The notes beneath the pieces were generated by a model. It was not told the DNA's origin and made no database searches. It worked only from the letters and a program-made list of their open reading frames with translations. Shown one piece after another: positions 14,675-22,893 of a stretch of 33,372 nt of DNA. The stretch is from Thermoleophilia bacterium (GTDB lineage: Bacteria; Actinomycetota; Thermoleophilia; Gaiellales; JAICJC01), in assembly GCA_025928435.1 (NCBI GenBank), contig JAICJM010000017.1, positions 1 to 33,372 on the forward strand. Direction: 5' to 3'. A program made the translations under genes and the position numbers. The stretch's first letter is position 1, and each line of letters begins with the position of its first letter.

Positions 14675-15594
14675 GAGTTTGCCTCCCGCAGGTCGGTGGC
14701 CAGGAAGCGGCCGAACACGAGCAGCATCACGAACACCACCGCCACCAGCCACAGCGCCAGCACCGCTCCGTAGTTCCAGTTCGGCGTGTCCTGGAAGAAC
14801 GACTGGATCGAGTTGCCGAACATCTGGCTGCCGGGGCCGCCGACGAGGAGCGGCGTGATGAACTCGCCGGTGGTCGGGATCAGGACGAACACGAACCCGG
14901 CGATCACGCCCGGCAGGCTCAGCGGCAGGGTCACCCGCAGGAAGGTCGTCGCCCGGCCGGCGCCGAGGTCCTGCGCGGCCTCGAGCAGGTTGGTGTCCAG
15001 GCGGTCGAGCAGGACGAAGATGGGCACCGCCACGAACGGCACCCACGAATAGAAGAGCACGAGGCCGACCGAGAACTTCGAGTAGATCAGCCACGGCAGG
15101 CCGTCCCCGTGCGAGCGCAGGTGGATGTCCCAGAGCGCCGTGTTGATGACGCCGTTGTTCGAGAGCATGATCTTCCAGGCGATCACCCGCAGCAGGTAGC
15201 TCGTGAAGAACGGCGCCAGCATCAGCAGGAGCAGCGTGTAGCGGGAGCGGCGGGACACGAAGGCCAGGAAGTAGGCCAGCGGGTAGGCGGCTGCGACCGC
15301 GATCAGCGAGACCACGATGGTGATCACCATCGAGATCTCGAACCGGTGCCAGAACGGGTTCGGGAACTTGCCGGAGGGCGGCAGGAAGTCCTTCCACATC
15401 GACCAGGTGAACTTGGTCGGCGTGAACGGGAGGTTCGTCTTGACGTCGACGCTGTAGAGCGCGATCAGGACGATCGGCGCCATCATCACCGCCAGCACGA
15501 CGAGCACCGGCGGGACGATCAGGAATCCGCGCCCGCCGCGGATGCGCAGCCGGGACCGCCGCGGCGGGGCCTCGGCGATCGGACGGCCGGTCAC
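14671..15594 (-). CDS. ABC transporter permease, PotB-like (polyamine type)
   Basis: The 307-residue membrane protein has a cytoplasmic basic N-terminus, a first helix FLIVPPVLVVLAVMMAPIVL, a periplasmic loop of about 50 residues (NLPFTPTKFTWSMWKDFLPP) and five further helices. The EAA loop is NLLEAAQDLGAGRATTFLRV, followed by LPLSLPGVIAGFVFVLIPT. SYLLRVIAWKIMLSNNGVIN is characteristic of PotB/PotH permeases. It pairs with the PotC-like protein. The start is GTG 15594, 28 bases after the binding-protein gene, without an obvious ribosome site; the stop overlaps the PotC start by four bases. Confidence 0.9.
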   Translation of the reverse strand: MTGRPIAEAPPRRSRLRIRGGRGFLIVPPVLVVLAVMMAPIVLIALYSVDVKTNLPFTPTKFTWSMWKDFLPPSGKFPNPFWHRFEISMVITIVVSLIAVAAAYPLAYFLAFVSRRSRYTLLLLMLAPFFTSYLLRVIAWKIMLSNNGVINTALWDIHLRSHGDGLPWLIYSKFSVGLVLFYSWVPFVAVPIFVLLDRLDTNLLEAAQDLGAGRATTFLRVTLPLSLPGVIAGFVFVLIPTTGEFITPLLVGGPGSQMFGNSIQSFFQDTPNWNYGAVLALWLVAVVFVMLLVFGRFLATDLREANS

Positions 15595-15622
15595 GCCGAT
15601 CGCTGCACGACGGGCTCCGGCC

Positions 15623-16795
15623 TCATCCGGCGGACGCCGTTACCTCTTCCCAGGCCTGCTGGACGGCGGCCTCGTTCGGCTCCCACGACTGCAGGTGCAC
15701 GTTCGCGGAGCTGAGGATGTTCGGGTCGCCGATGGACAGCGACTTGGCGACGGCCTTGTCCTGGATCTCGCTCGGCGTGATCGTGGCGTCCGCGCTGCCG
15801 TAGTAGAAGTAGTTCGTGAGGCTCAGGCACGACTTGTGGTTGACGTAGGACTCGACGTACTCGTGGGCGTGGTAGTAGTTCTTCGTGTCCTTGCCGAGCA
15901 TGAAGCCGCAGTACCAGCCGAGCCGGCCCTGGCTGGGGTTCATGTAGGCCATGGGGATGTTCTTGGCCTTGGCGTAGACCCACTGATCCTGCCAGCTGTA
16001 GGCGATCCAGACGTCGCCGTTCTGGAGCGCGGGCTGCAGGTCGGTGTACTCGCTCGACCACAGGAACTTGTTCAGCGGGTACTGCTCGATCAGCGCGTTC
16101 TTGGCGTTCGAGAGCTGATCGTCGCTGAGGTGATCCATCGCCTTGCCGCCGTACCCGAGCTTGAGGGCCGCGATCTCGAAGTTGGTCGTGTTGCCGTTCC
16201 ACATCGCGATCCGGTCCTTGTACTTCGGGTTCCAGAACAGCTCCCAGCCGGTCGCGTCGGCCGGGTCGACCTTGTCGGTGCGGTAGATGACGCTGCCGTA
16301 ACCCCAGTCCCAGGGGATGAAGTACTGCTGGCCGTCGAGCTGGCCGCCCTTCACGAGGGCCGGGTTCAGGTTCTTGAAGCTCGGGATCAGGTCGGTGTTC
16401 CAGGGCTGCACGAGCCCGTCGTGGACGTAGTCCTGGAGGTTCTCGATGCAGGGATGGATCACGTCGAACTGCTGACCGGAGCGGACCTTGTTGAGGGCCT
16501 CGCTGTCGTTCACGATCAGGCTGTACGTGATCCCGTCGGCGCCGTACTTCTTCGTGTACTCGTCGCCCGCGGAGAGCCCGCCGGCCTTCTTGTTCGTCGG
16601 AGTCCCGAACGCCTGGTAGCCGTCCCATTCGAGGATGGAGAGGTTGCCCGGCTCCTTCCCGATCGGCGGCCGCTTTGTCGTCGACGACGGGCTGTTGCCG
16701 CCGCTCGAGCCCGACGATCCACACGCTCCGAGCAACACCGCGCCGCCGAGCCCCGCGGCGCCCATGAGAAACGACCTACGATCCATCGAAGCCAC
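15623..16795 (-). CDS. Polyamine-type ABC substrate-binding lipoprotein, PotD-like
   Basis: This 390-residue protein has a Tat-type signal (MDRRSFLMGAAGLGGAVLL) ending in the lipobox LGAC, so Cys25 should be lipidated and the protein held on the outer face of the membrane. After a Ser/Gly linker comes a two-lobed binding protein: LSILEWDGYQAFG, FDVIHPCIENLQDYV, and YFIPWDWGYGSVIYRTDKV, which is the PotD-type hinge block. Aromatic and acidic residues in these blocks normally hold the ammonium groups of putrescine or spermidine; the exact ligand is not certain. GTG 16795 is preferred because AAAGGTGAGG lies seven bases upstream; ATG 16786 is the alternative. It is the first gene of the importer operon and diverges from a small lipoprotein gene. 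Confidence 0.9.
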   Translation of the reverse strand: MASMDRRSFLMGAAGLGGAVLLGACGSSGSSGGNSPSSTTKRPPIGKEPGNLSILEWDGYQAFGTPTNKKAGGLSAGDEYTKKYGADGITYSLIVNDSEALNKVRSGQQFDVIHPCIENLQDYVHDGLVQPWNTDLIPSFKNLNPALVKGGQLDGQQYFIPWDWGYGSVIYRTDKVDPADATGWELFWNPKYKDRIAMWNGNTTNFEIAALKLGYGGKAMDHLSDDQLSNAKNALIEQYPLNKFLWSSEYTDLQPALQNGDVWIAYSWQDQWVYAKAKNIPMAYMNPSQGRLGWYCGFMLGKDTKNYYHAHEYVESYVNHKSCLSLTNYFYYGSADATITPSEIQDKAVAKSLSIGDPNILSSANVHLQSWEPNEAAVQQAWEEVTASAG

Positions 16796-16872
16796 GATTT
16801 CGCCTCACCTTTCGTCCAGCGGGATGGACGACCCTACCGATAATCTGGCCGCGAGTCCAGTAACCCGACCGC

Positions 16873-17445
16873 ATGCGGCAGCCACGTCAAACCCGCCTTC
16901 TCGCCTGGCCTGCGGCGCTTGTCGCGGCTGCGCTGTGCGGCTGCGGTGGATCCGGCCCCGCGTCCGCGCCGCCGTCTCCGCCGCCCGTCCTGCCGGCGGC
17001 GGCCGTGTCGTACCTCCCGAGCTCGACGCGGGCCCTGACCGCCCACGACCTCGTGCACGAGTCGACGGCGCCGGGCCTCGCGTCCAGCCTGGCCCGCTGG
17101 GGCTACGTGGTGGGCGCGCAGCGCCTCTTCCAGGGCCCGTCCAAGACGCTCCAGGTGGTCGTCTCGCGCACGCTCCAGTTCCGCTCGGCGGCGGGTGCGG
17201 CCGCCTACGTGCGGTACGTCCACCGCCAGGCGACGGCCGTCTTCGGCGCGCAGCCGACCCAGGCGCCGCTCACCGCCGGCGCCCGGCATGGCTGGGCGAT
17301 CACGCTCGCGCCGTGCGCCTGCCACATGGCGAGTCCTGCCCTGGTCGGCGTCGCCAGCGCAGGCCGGCGGGTGAGCTGGCTCGAGGTGAACGGCCCCACC
17401 GCGTCGGCGGGCGTGCTCTCCCGGCTGCTCGCCCAGGCCCCGTGA
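16873..17445 (+). CDS. Small lipoprotein of unknown function
   Basis: The 190-residue protein has a basic N-terminus (MRQPRQTR), a hydrophobic core and a probable lipobox (ALCGC; lipidated Cys about 24). It then has a low-complexity Ser/Pro linker (GSGPASAPPSPPPVLP). The mature domain (about 45-190) contains SYLPSSTRALTAHDLVHEST, RTLQFRSAAGAAAYVRYVHR and a short CAC motif (APCACHMA). Its layout resembles small secreted actinobacterial proteins of the LppX or anti-sigma-associated kind, but I cannot assign a family. It is transcribed away from the PotD-like gene; GATAAT at 16839-16844 may be its -10, but no convincing -35 is present. No ribosome site is clear. Confidence 0.75.
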   Translation: MRQPRQTRLLAWPAALVAAALCGCGGSGPASAPPSPPPVLPAAAVSYLPSSTRALTAHDLVHESTAPGLASSLARWGYVVGAQRLFQGPSKTLQVVVSRTLQFRSAAGAAAYVRYVHRQATAVFGAQPTQAPLTAGARHGWAITLAPCACHMASPALVGVASAGRRVSWLEVNGPTASAGVLSRLLAQAP

Positions 17446-17464
17446 GACGATTGTGTTCCAAACG

Positions 17465-17493
17465 TTGCTGATTCACTAGAGTACCCGGATACT
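17465..17493 (+). promoter_or_regulatory. Possible promoter of the beta-propeller gene
   Basis: TTGCTG (17465-17470) and GATACT (17488-17493) are 17 bases apart. This would start the message near 17500 and would cut off the outer arm of the leader stem described next. TAGAGT at 17477-17482 is an alternative -10 that would include the whole stem. The two readings cannot both hold. Confidence 0.35.
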
Positions 17494-17561
17494 TTCGCAA
17501 AGCCACGAAGGAGAGCGCGACCGGGTCTCACCGCGCCAGGGCAGGTGGCTTCACTGCGAAA
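17493..17561 (+). promoter_or_regulatory. Structured 5' leader next to a strong ribosome site
   Basis: TTTCGCA-AAGCCAC (17493-17506) pairs with GTGGCTT-cac-TGCGAAA (17545-17561): fourteen pairs with one three-base bulge. The 38-base interior can itself fold (GCGCG against CGCGC). The stem ends directly before the Shine-Dalgarno GGGAGG (17562-17567) of the propeller gene. It may control translation or protect the message; no known riboswitch class was matched. Confidence 0.45.
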
Positions 17562-17574
17562 GGGAGGAAGCAAC

Positions 17575-18771
17575 GTGAAGTTGTTCGGCAGAAAACGCGC
17601 TGCGGCGATGGCCGTGGTGTTCGCGGCGCTCGCAGCCGCGCCGGCCGCCAGCGCGGCCGTGATGCAGCAGCAGCCGTCGTCGTCGTACCAGGCGAACGGC
17701 ACCGTCCGCAAGATCATCGTCGTCGGCAACACGGCCTACCTCGGCGGCGATTTCACCGCCATGATCCCGAGCGGCGGCGGCACCGCCGTGACCCGCAACC
17801 ACGCGGCCGCCGTCAACATGACGACCGGCGCGCTGCTGCCGTGGAACCCGAACGTCAACGGCACCGTACGCGCGCTGATGGCGAGCGGCGGAAACGTCTA
17901 CATCGGCGGCTCGTTCACGACGGTCGGCGGTGCAACGCACAAGAACATGGCCGAGGTCAACGGCACCACCGGCGCGCCGGTGGCGGCGTTCGCCAACACG
18001 ACCCGCCCGAACCACATGGTGCGGGCGTTCCTGCAGATCGGCGGCAACCTCTACGTCGGCGGCGCCTTCACCAGCCCGCGGTCGTACCTGATGGAGGTCA
18101 ACGCCACCGACAACACCTACGTCCCGACCTGGGCGCCCGTCGTCGACGGGGAGGTGCACGCGCTGGTCACCGACACGACCGGCTCCCGCATCGTCGAGGG
18201 CGGGTTCCAGCAGTGCGCGGTCGGATCCGGCTGTGACGGCCGCATCGCCGTCGGCGCAGTGAACACGACCGACGGCGCGTTCGTGCCCTTCGCCTACCAC
18301 GGCCCGTCGACCTTCATCCCGCCCCCGGGTTTCCCGTACCGGCCCTTCCAGACGCTCGCCATGACGACGGACGGGAACACCCTGTTCCTCTCCGGCTCGG
18401 GCAACGGCGGCACGCTGCTCTCGATCAACATCGAGGACGGCACCGTCAACTGGCGTGCCGGCTTCAACGGCAACGTGGTCGGCGCCGGCGTGACCGACGG
18501 CGTCGTCTACACGGGTGGCCATTTCAGCGACTACTGCGGCCCGATCAACGGCAACAACTTCGTGTGCGCCGGGCTGCCCGGCTCCGCGGCTCGCGACAAG
18601 CTGACCGCGTTCGACGAGGCCACGGGTGCCATCTTCCCGTGGAACCCCTCGGCGAACACCGTCCTCGGCATCGAGGCGGTGGCCGCGGGCAGCAACATGC
18701 TCGCGATCGGCGGCGAGTTCACCCGCGTCGGCGGCGTGGCTCAGCAGCACTTCGCCCGCTTCACCGAGTAG
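17575..18771 (+). CDS. Secreted beta-propeller protein with GGxFT repeats
   Basis: The 398-residue protein starts at GTG 17575, placed by GGGAGGAA a few bases upstream. A signal peptide (KLFGRKRAAAMAVVFAALAA, cleavage near ASAA) leads into a repeat protein. The repeat unit is a hydrophobic strand followed by a GGxF turn: AYLGGDFTAM, VYIGGSFTTVGG, LYVGGAFTS, VYTGGHFSDYCG and AIGGEFTRVGG, with intervening blocks such as GALLPWNPNVNGTV and AIFPWNPSANTV. Spacing of about 45-50 residues and at least five to six copies fit a beta-propeller of the DUF5122/delta-60 type seen in secreted actinobacterial proteins. No catalytic motif is apparent; a binding or cell-surface role is likely. It ends just before a long hairpin shared with the convergent peptidase gene. 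Confidence 0.8.
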   Translation: MKLFGRKRAAAMAVVFAALAAAPAASAAVMQQQPSSSYQANGTVRKIIVVGNTAYLGGDFTAMIPSGGGTAVTRNHAAAVNMTTGALLPWNPNVNGTVRALMASGGNVYIGGSFTTVGGATHKNMAEVNGTTGAPVAAFANTTRPNHMVRAFLQIGGNLYVGGAFTSPRSYLMEVNATDNTYVPTWAPVVDGEVHALVTDTTGSRIVEGGFQQCAVGSGCDGRIAVGAVNTTDGAFVPFAYHGPSTFIPPPGFPYRPFQTLAMTTDGNTLFLSGSGNGGTLLSINIEDGTVNWRAGFNGNVVGAGVTDGVVYTGGHFSDYCGPINGNNFVCAGLPGSAARDKLTAFDEATGAIFPWNPSANTVLGIEAVAAGSNMLAIGGEFTRVGGVAQQHFARFTE

Positions 18772-18779
18772 CAGTACCT

Positions 18780-18821
18780 TCGGCCGCCACCTCGCCGGTT
18801 ACGGGGCGAGGTGGCGGCCGA
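18780..18821. terminator. Seventeen-pair hairpin between convergent genes, likely bidirectional terminator
   Basis: TCGGCCGCCACCTCGCC (18780-18796) is the perfect inverse of 18805-18821, with an eight-base loop (GGTTACGG). It lies between the propeller gene and the convergent S9 peptidase gene and includes the latter's stop codon and last codons. There is no U-run on either side, as is common in very GC-rich actinobacteria. Confidence 0.65.
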
Positions 18822-20685
18822 GCCATGCCCGCATCCGCTCGATCCCGTCGAGCACGTGGGCGCGCTCCCGCCACCCGTGGCCCTCGCGCGCGTAGACGAC
18901 GAGCTCGGTCTCGACGCCCTCCGCCGCAAGCGCCTGGTAGAGCTCCTGGCCCTGGGAGAGCGGCACGCACAGGTCGAGCTCGCCGTGCATGACGAGCGTC
19001 GGCGTCTTCACCCGGCGGACGTGCGTGACCGGCGAGCGGGTGAAATAGTCGCCGTCCCGGTCGTACGGGTCGGCATCGAGGAAGAGCTCGTCGAAGCGGC
19101 CGATGTTGGTCGTGTTGTGGAACGACAGCCAGTTCGTGACCGCGGCCATGGGCACGGCGGCGCGGAAACGGTCCGTCTGGCCGATCGCCCACGCCGACAT
19201 GAAGCCGCCGTAGCTCGTCCCGACGATCGCCACCCGGTCGCCGTCGGCGATCCCCTCGGCGATGACCGCATCCACGCCGGCCAGGATGTCGCGCAGGTCG
19301 CCGCCGCCCATGTCGCCCAGGTTGGCGCGCGCGAAGGCCTGGCCGCGGCCGGAGCTGCCGCGCGGGTTCGGCAGCAGGATCGCGTAGCCGGCCGCGAGCA
19401 TCCCGGCCAGGCGGGCGTGCGGATGGGCGCAGTCGTAGCTGTCGGTGGGGCCGCCGTGCACCCAGACGATCAGCGGGAGCGGCGTGCCGGCGGCGGACGG
19501 CGTCAGCAACAGGCCCTCGATCTCGAGCCCGTCCGACGACCACGTGCGCCGCGCACGGGCGCCCTCGACCGGGACGGCGTCGGGGTTGAGCTGCGAGAGC
19601 GCCCGCCAGCCGGATCCCGGGTCGCCCACGTCGAGGATCCGCAGCTCGGGCCGGCTCGACCACGCGCTGTTGGCCGCGGCGAGCAGCCTCCCGTCGGGCG
19701 AGAGGGAGACGGCGGGCACCCACCCGGACGCGAGCGACTCGTCCCCGCTCCAGGCCACGTCGGCGCCGCCGTCGAGTTCGATCGTGCCGACGGCGTGCGC
19801 CAGGCCGCACGCGGCGGCGAACCAGAGCGTGCGCTCGTCTCGCCAGGCCAGGCAGCCGACGTCGATCTCCGGCGCGTGCACACGCGGCTCGCCTCCGGCT
19901 GCGGGGACGACGGTCGTCTCGCCGAGCAGGATGCCGCGGTCGGAGCAGAACCCCTCCACGAACGCCACGTTCGTCCCGTCGGGCGAGATCGTCGGGTAGG
20001 CGATCTGCATCGCGGGCTCGTGGATCGTCCGCGCCGACCCGCGCTCGAGGTCGATCATGACCAGGCGCGCGCGGTACCAGCCGCTCTCGGACGGGTCGTC
20101 GCTGACGACGGCCGCGACCTCGCCGCCGCGCCAGTCGAGCTCCCACACGTTCACGCCGTCCGGCCCGGCCCGCGCCGTCTCGCCCGTCGCGACGTCGATC
20201 GTGTAGAGGCGGCGCCAGTGCTCGGCGGGACGCGTGACCCGCGGGTCGTCGTCATCCGCGTCGATCCTCGTGGCCGAGTCGGCGCCCGCCCGGTCGGAGC
20301 CGGGGTCGGCGGCGAGCACGAGCAGCCGCGAGCCGTCGGGCGAGAAGCGGACCTCCTCCGCCGAGCCCTCGAGGTCGCCGACGGGACGGGCCTCGCCGGC
20401 CTCGTCGTCCAGCAGGTGTACGGCGGCGCGGCCCCCGTGGTCGCGGTCGGAGAGGAACGCGAGCGCGCGGCCGTCCGGCGACCACCGCGGCGAGGTGTCG
20501 GCCCGCGGACCGCGCGTCGCCTGCCGGGCGCCCGAGCCATCCGCCTGCGCGATCCAGATCCGGCTCGACGTCCCCTCGTCCGGGCGGCTGAACGACTCGT
20601 GAACCGTGAACGCGACCCGCGTCCCGTCCGGCGAGAAGGCCGGCTGCGACGGGTGCAGCAGGTCGAGGATCCGCTCGGCGATCAC
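18799..20685 (-). CDS. S9 family prolyl oligopeptidase / acylaminoacyl-peptidase-like
   Basis: The 628-residue protein has an N-terminal seven-bladed propeller region (about 1-370) made of TolB/WD-like repeats such as PAFSPDGTRVAF, PRWSPDGRALAFLSDRD and VRFSPDGSRLLVL. The C-terminal alpha/beta-hydrolase domain starts near PLPLIVWVHGGPTDSYD. The catalytic Ser is in GTSYGGFMSAW, the Asp in GELDLCVPLSQGQELY and the His in YAREGHGWRERAH, so the triad is intact. Family members cleave short peptides after Pro or remove blocked N-terminal residues. No signal peptide is seen, so it is probably cytoplasmic. GTG 20685 fits the usual first repeat (ILDLLHPSQPAFSPDG). The last codons form one arm of the long hairpin. 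It diverges from the flavoprotein gene at 20739. Confidence 0.92.
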   Translation of the reverse strand: MIAERILDLLHPSQPAFSPDGTRVAFTVHESFSRPDEGTSSRIWIAQADGSGARQATRGPRADTSPRWSPDGRALAFLSDRDHGGRAAVHLLDDEAGEARPVGDLEGSAEEVRFSPDGSRLLVLAADPGSDRAGADSATRIDADDDDPRVTRPAEHWRRLYTIDVATGETARAGPDGVNVWELDWRGGEVAAVVSDDPSESGWYRARLVMIDLERGSARTIHEPAMQIAYPTISPDGTNVAFVEGFCSDRGILLGETTVVPAAGGEPRVHAPEIDVGCLAWRDERTLWFAAACGLAHAVGTIELDGGADVAWSGDESLASGWVPAVSLSPDGRLLAAANSAWSSRPELRILDVGDPGSGWRALSQLNPDAVPVEGARARRTWSSDGLEIEGLLLTPSAAGTPLPLIVWVHGGPTDSYDCAHPHARLAGMLAAGYAILLPNPRGSSGRGQAFARANLGDMGGGDLRDILAGVDAVIAEGIADGDRVAIVGTSYGGFMSAWAIGQTDRFRAAVPMAAVTNWLSFHNTTNIGRFDELFLDADPYDRDGDYFTRSPVTHVRRVKTPTLVMHGELDLCVPLSQGQELYQALAAEGVETELVVYAREGHGWRERAHVLDGIERMRAWLGRHLAP

Positions 20686-20700
20686 CGCGCGATCCTAGTC

Positions 20701-20730
20701 TTGTCCTCGCGCTCCGCGCGGATGTACCTT
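20701..20730 (+). promoter_or_regulatory. Possible promoter of the amine-oxidase-like gene
   Basis: TTGTCC (20701-20706) and TACCTT (20725-20730) are 18 bases apart. The start codon follows eight bases later, so the message would be nearly leaderless. Neither box is close to consensus. Confidence 0.3.
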
Positions 20731-20738
20731 GCGACGCG

Positions 20739-22073
20739 ATGGGTCGCCCCACGGATGTCGAGGTCGTGGTGGTCGGCGGGGGGATCGCCGGCCTCTCCGC
20801 CGCCTGGGAGCTTCGCGACCGCGACGTGATCGTGCTCGAGTCGGAGGGCCGGGCCGGGGGCCGGCTCATGTCGGAGCCGCGCGGCCGCTACTGGCTCAAC
20901 TTCGGCGGGCATGTCCTGGCCGGTGAGGACTCAGCCACCGGCCGGCTGCTCGCCGCCACGGGCGTCGAGGCGAGGGCCGTCCCGGGCGTCCTGACGGCGC
21001 TCGCGATGAACGGGCGCGTGCTCGCGGGCGGACGGGTCGAGACGTATCCCCTGCGCCTGCGGCTGACGCGGTCGGAGCGGCTGGCGCTGGTTCGCGCGGG
21101 CGCGCGCGTGCGGCTCGCCGCGGCCCAGTTGGGGCGCGTGTCCCGCCGCCGCGCCGGCGAGTCGGAGGCCGACCGGCGGGCGCGCGTGCTCGCCTACCGC
21201 GACGACCGCACGTTCGCCGACTTCCTGGGCCGCGTCCCGGCCGAGGTGGACGCGATCTTCCGGCCCACGATCCAGCGTTCGTCCGGCGAGCCCGAGCAGG
21301 TTTCGGCCGGCTACGGGATCGGCTACTTCCAGCTGGTCTGGGATCGCAAGGACGGGCTCACGCGCAACGTCCTCGGCGGGTCGGCCCGCCTGCCGGAGGC
21401 GATCGCGGGGGCACTCGGCGAGCGTGTCCGCACCGGCGCCCGCGTCGAGCGGGTCGTCGCCGGCGAGGAGGGCGTCACCGTCCACCATGGCGGCAAGCGG
21501 ATCCGGGCCCGGTTTGCCGTGGTCGCGACGCCTGCCTTCGCCGCCGGCGAGATCCTGGAGGGCATCCCCGCCGAGACGACCGAGGCGCTCGGCCGCGTCG
21601 CCTACGGCCCCTATGTCGTCGGCGCGCTGCTCACCGACGAGCCGGGGCCGATGCCTTACGACGGCATCTACGCCGTCGCGACGCCGAAGACGTCGTTCAA
21701 CATGCTCTTCAACACCGCCAACGTGACCCGCGGCCCGGGCCGCCGTGACCCCGGCGGCACGCTCATGGTGTACTCGGCCGCCGGCCTGGCGGACGCGCTG
21801 GCCGATCGCGACGACAAGGAGGTCGCCCGCATGTACGCGGACGACGTCGCCCACATCTTCCCGGCCGTGGCGGGCCATATCCGCGAGGTCGTCATTCGCC
21901 GCTGGCCGCACGGCTTGCCGCATCCCCGCCCCGGCCGCCGCCTGCTCCAGCCGGCGCTCGAGCGGCCGCTCGGGAACGTCTTTTTGGCCGGCGACTACCT
22001 CGGCACGACGTACGTCGACACGGCGGTCACGACAGGTTCGGCGGCGGCGCACGAGATCCGCCGCCGGCTCTAG
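20739..22073 (+). CDS. FAD-dependent amine oxidase / protoporphyrinogen-oxidase-like protein
   Basis: The 444-residue flavoprotein has an N-terminal FAD fold (VVVVGGGIAGLSAAWELRDR, then VIVLESEGRAGGRL) of the amine oxidase/HemG/phytoene desaturase superfamily. The central LGGSARLPEAIAGALGERVR and the strand RFAVVATPAFAAGEIL are superfamily blocks. The C-terminal FAD motif is NVFLAGDYLGTTYVDTAVTTGSAAA, except that I show it here in part only: VFLAGDYLGTTYVDTAVTT. Such enzymes oxidise C-N bonds or desaturate rings and polyenes. The substrate cannot be told; no heme or carotenoid genes lie nearby. It starts at ATG 20739 with no ribosome site, and its stop overlaps the convergent dehydrogenase gene through CTAG. 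Confidence 0.85.
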   Translation: MGRPTDVEVVVVGGGIAGLSAAWELRDRDVIVLESEGRAGGRLMSEPRGRYWLNFGGHVLAGEDSATGRLLAATGVEARAVPGVLTALAMNGRVLAGGRVETYPLRLRLTRSERLALVRAGARVRLAAAQLGRVSRRRAGESEADRRARVLAYRDDRTFADFLGRVPAEVDAIFRPTIQRSSGEPEQVSAGYGIGYFQLVWDRKDGLTRNVLGGSARLPEAIAGALGERVRTGARVERVVAGEEGVTVHHGGKRIRARFAVVATPAFAAGEILEGIPAETTEALGRVAYGPYVVGALLTDEPGPMPYDGIYAVATPKTSFNMLFNTANVTRGPGRRDPGGTLMVYSAAGLADALADRDDKEVARMYADDVAHIFPAVAGHIREVVIRRWPHGLPHPRPGRRLLQPALERPLGNVFLAGDYLGTTYVDTAVTTGSAAAHEIRRRL

Positions 22074-22843
22074 ATCGTCGCGCCGCCGTCCACGACGAGC
22101 GTGTGGCCGGTGACGTAGTCCGACGCCGCCGATGCCAGATATGCGATGGCGCCCTTGAGGTCGGACTCGCCGCCGTACCGGCCCATCGGGATGCCGCGCA
22201 GGAGCAGGTCGCCGGAGCGGTCGAGCGCAGGCTGGGAGAGATCGGTCGGGAACCAGCCGGGCGCGATGGCGTTCACCGTGATCCCGTGCCGGGCCCACTT
22301 CATCGCCAGGTCGCGGGTGAGCGCGACCACAGCGCCCTTCGTGGTGCTGTAGGCGATTGCGTCGAGCTCCTCGGGAGGCTGGCCGCGCAGGCCGGTGATG
22401 GACGCGATGTTCACGATCCTGCCGCCGCCGCCCTCGATCATGACCCTCCCGGCCGCCTGGCTGCAGAGGAAGACGCCGGTCAGGTTCACGTCGACGACCT
22501 TCTGCCAGCCGCGCAGCGGCGTGTCCTCCACCGGGGCGGCCCACGCCGTGCCGGCGTTGTTCACCAGCACGTCGACGCGCCCGAACCTGTCGGTCGTCCG
22601 CGAGATCATCGCCGCGACGTCGTCGGCGGAGGCGACGTCGCAGCGCATGCCCAGGCACGCGACGCCGCGGTCCCGTTCGAGCTCCGCGGCGACCCGCTCG
22701 CAGCGCTCGCGGGCGCGCCCGCACAGGACGACGCGCGCGCCGAGCTCGGCCAGCGCGTCCGCCATCTGCAGGCCGATGCCCGTGGCGCCCCCCGTCACGA
22801 TCGCGACCCGGCCGCCCAGGTCGAACAGGTCACGGACGTCCAC
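22070..22843 (-). CDS. Short-chain dehydrogenase/reductase (SDR)
   Basis: This 257-residue classical SDR has the NAD(P)-binding TGGATGIG motif (17-24), NNAG (95-98), and the catalytic Ser148 (IASIT), Tyr165 and Lys169 (YSTTK). The C-terminal segment GWFPTDLSQPAL and YVTGHTLVVDGGATI is that of the FabG/gluconate 5-dehydrogenase-like branch. It would interconvert an alcohol and a ketone with a nicotinamide cofactor. ARVVLCGRARERC suggests NADPH preference because of the Arg after strand 2, but this is weak. GTG 22843 is the start. The 50-base gap to the divergent cupin gene means the two share a promoter region, which is a mild hint of a common pathway with the aldehyde oxidoreductase. Confidence 0.93.
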   Translation of the reverse strand: MDVRDLFDLGGRVAIVTGGATGIGLQMADALAELGARVVLCGRARERCERVAAELERDRGVACLGMRCDVASADDVAAMISRTTDRFGRVDVLVNNAGTAWAAPVEDTPLRGWQKVVDVNLTGVFLCSQAAGRVMIEGGGGRIVNIASITGLRGQPPEELDAIAYSTTKGAVVALTRDLAMKWARHGITVNAIAPGWFPTDLSQPALDRSGDLLLRGIPMGRYGGESDLKGAIAYLASAASDYVTGHTLVVDGGATI

Positions 22844-22893
22844 GCGCCGACCTTAGCGGTTCGCCGGCGCCGCGGTGGGGTACCGTCGCGAGC

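Noticed and set aside
17490..17560. CGCAAAGCCACG resembles the core of the c-di-GMP-I (GEMM) riboswitch.
   Set aside because: The upstream CACG and CAAA elements and the GNRA-capped stem are not present at the right distance, and the piece is used in a simple long stem. A covariance-model search would decide.
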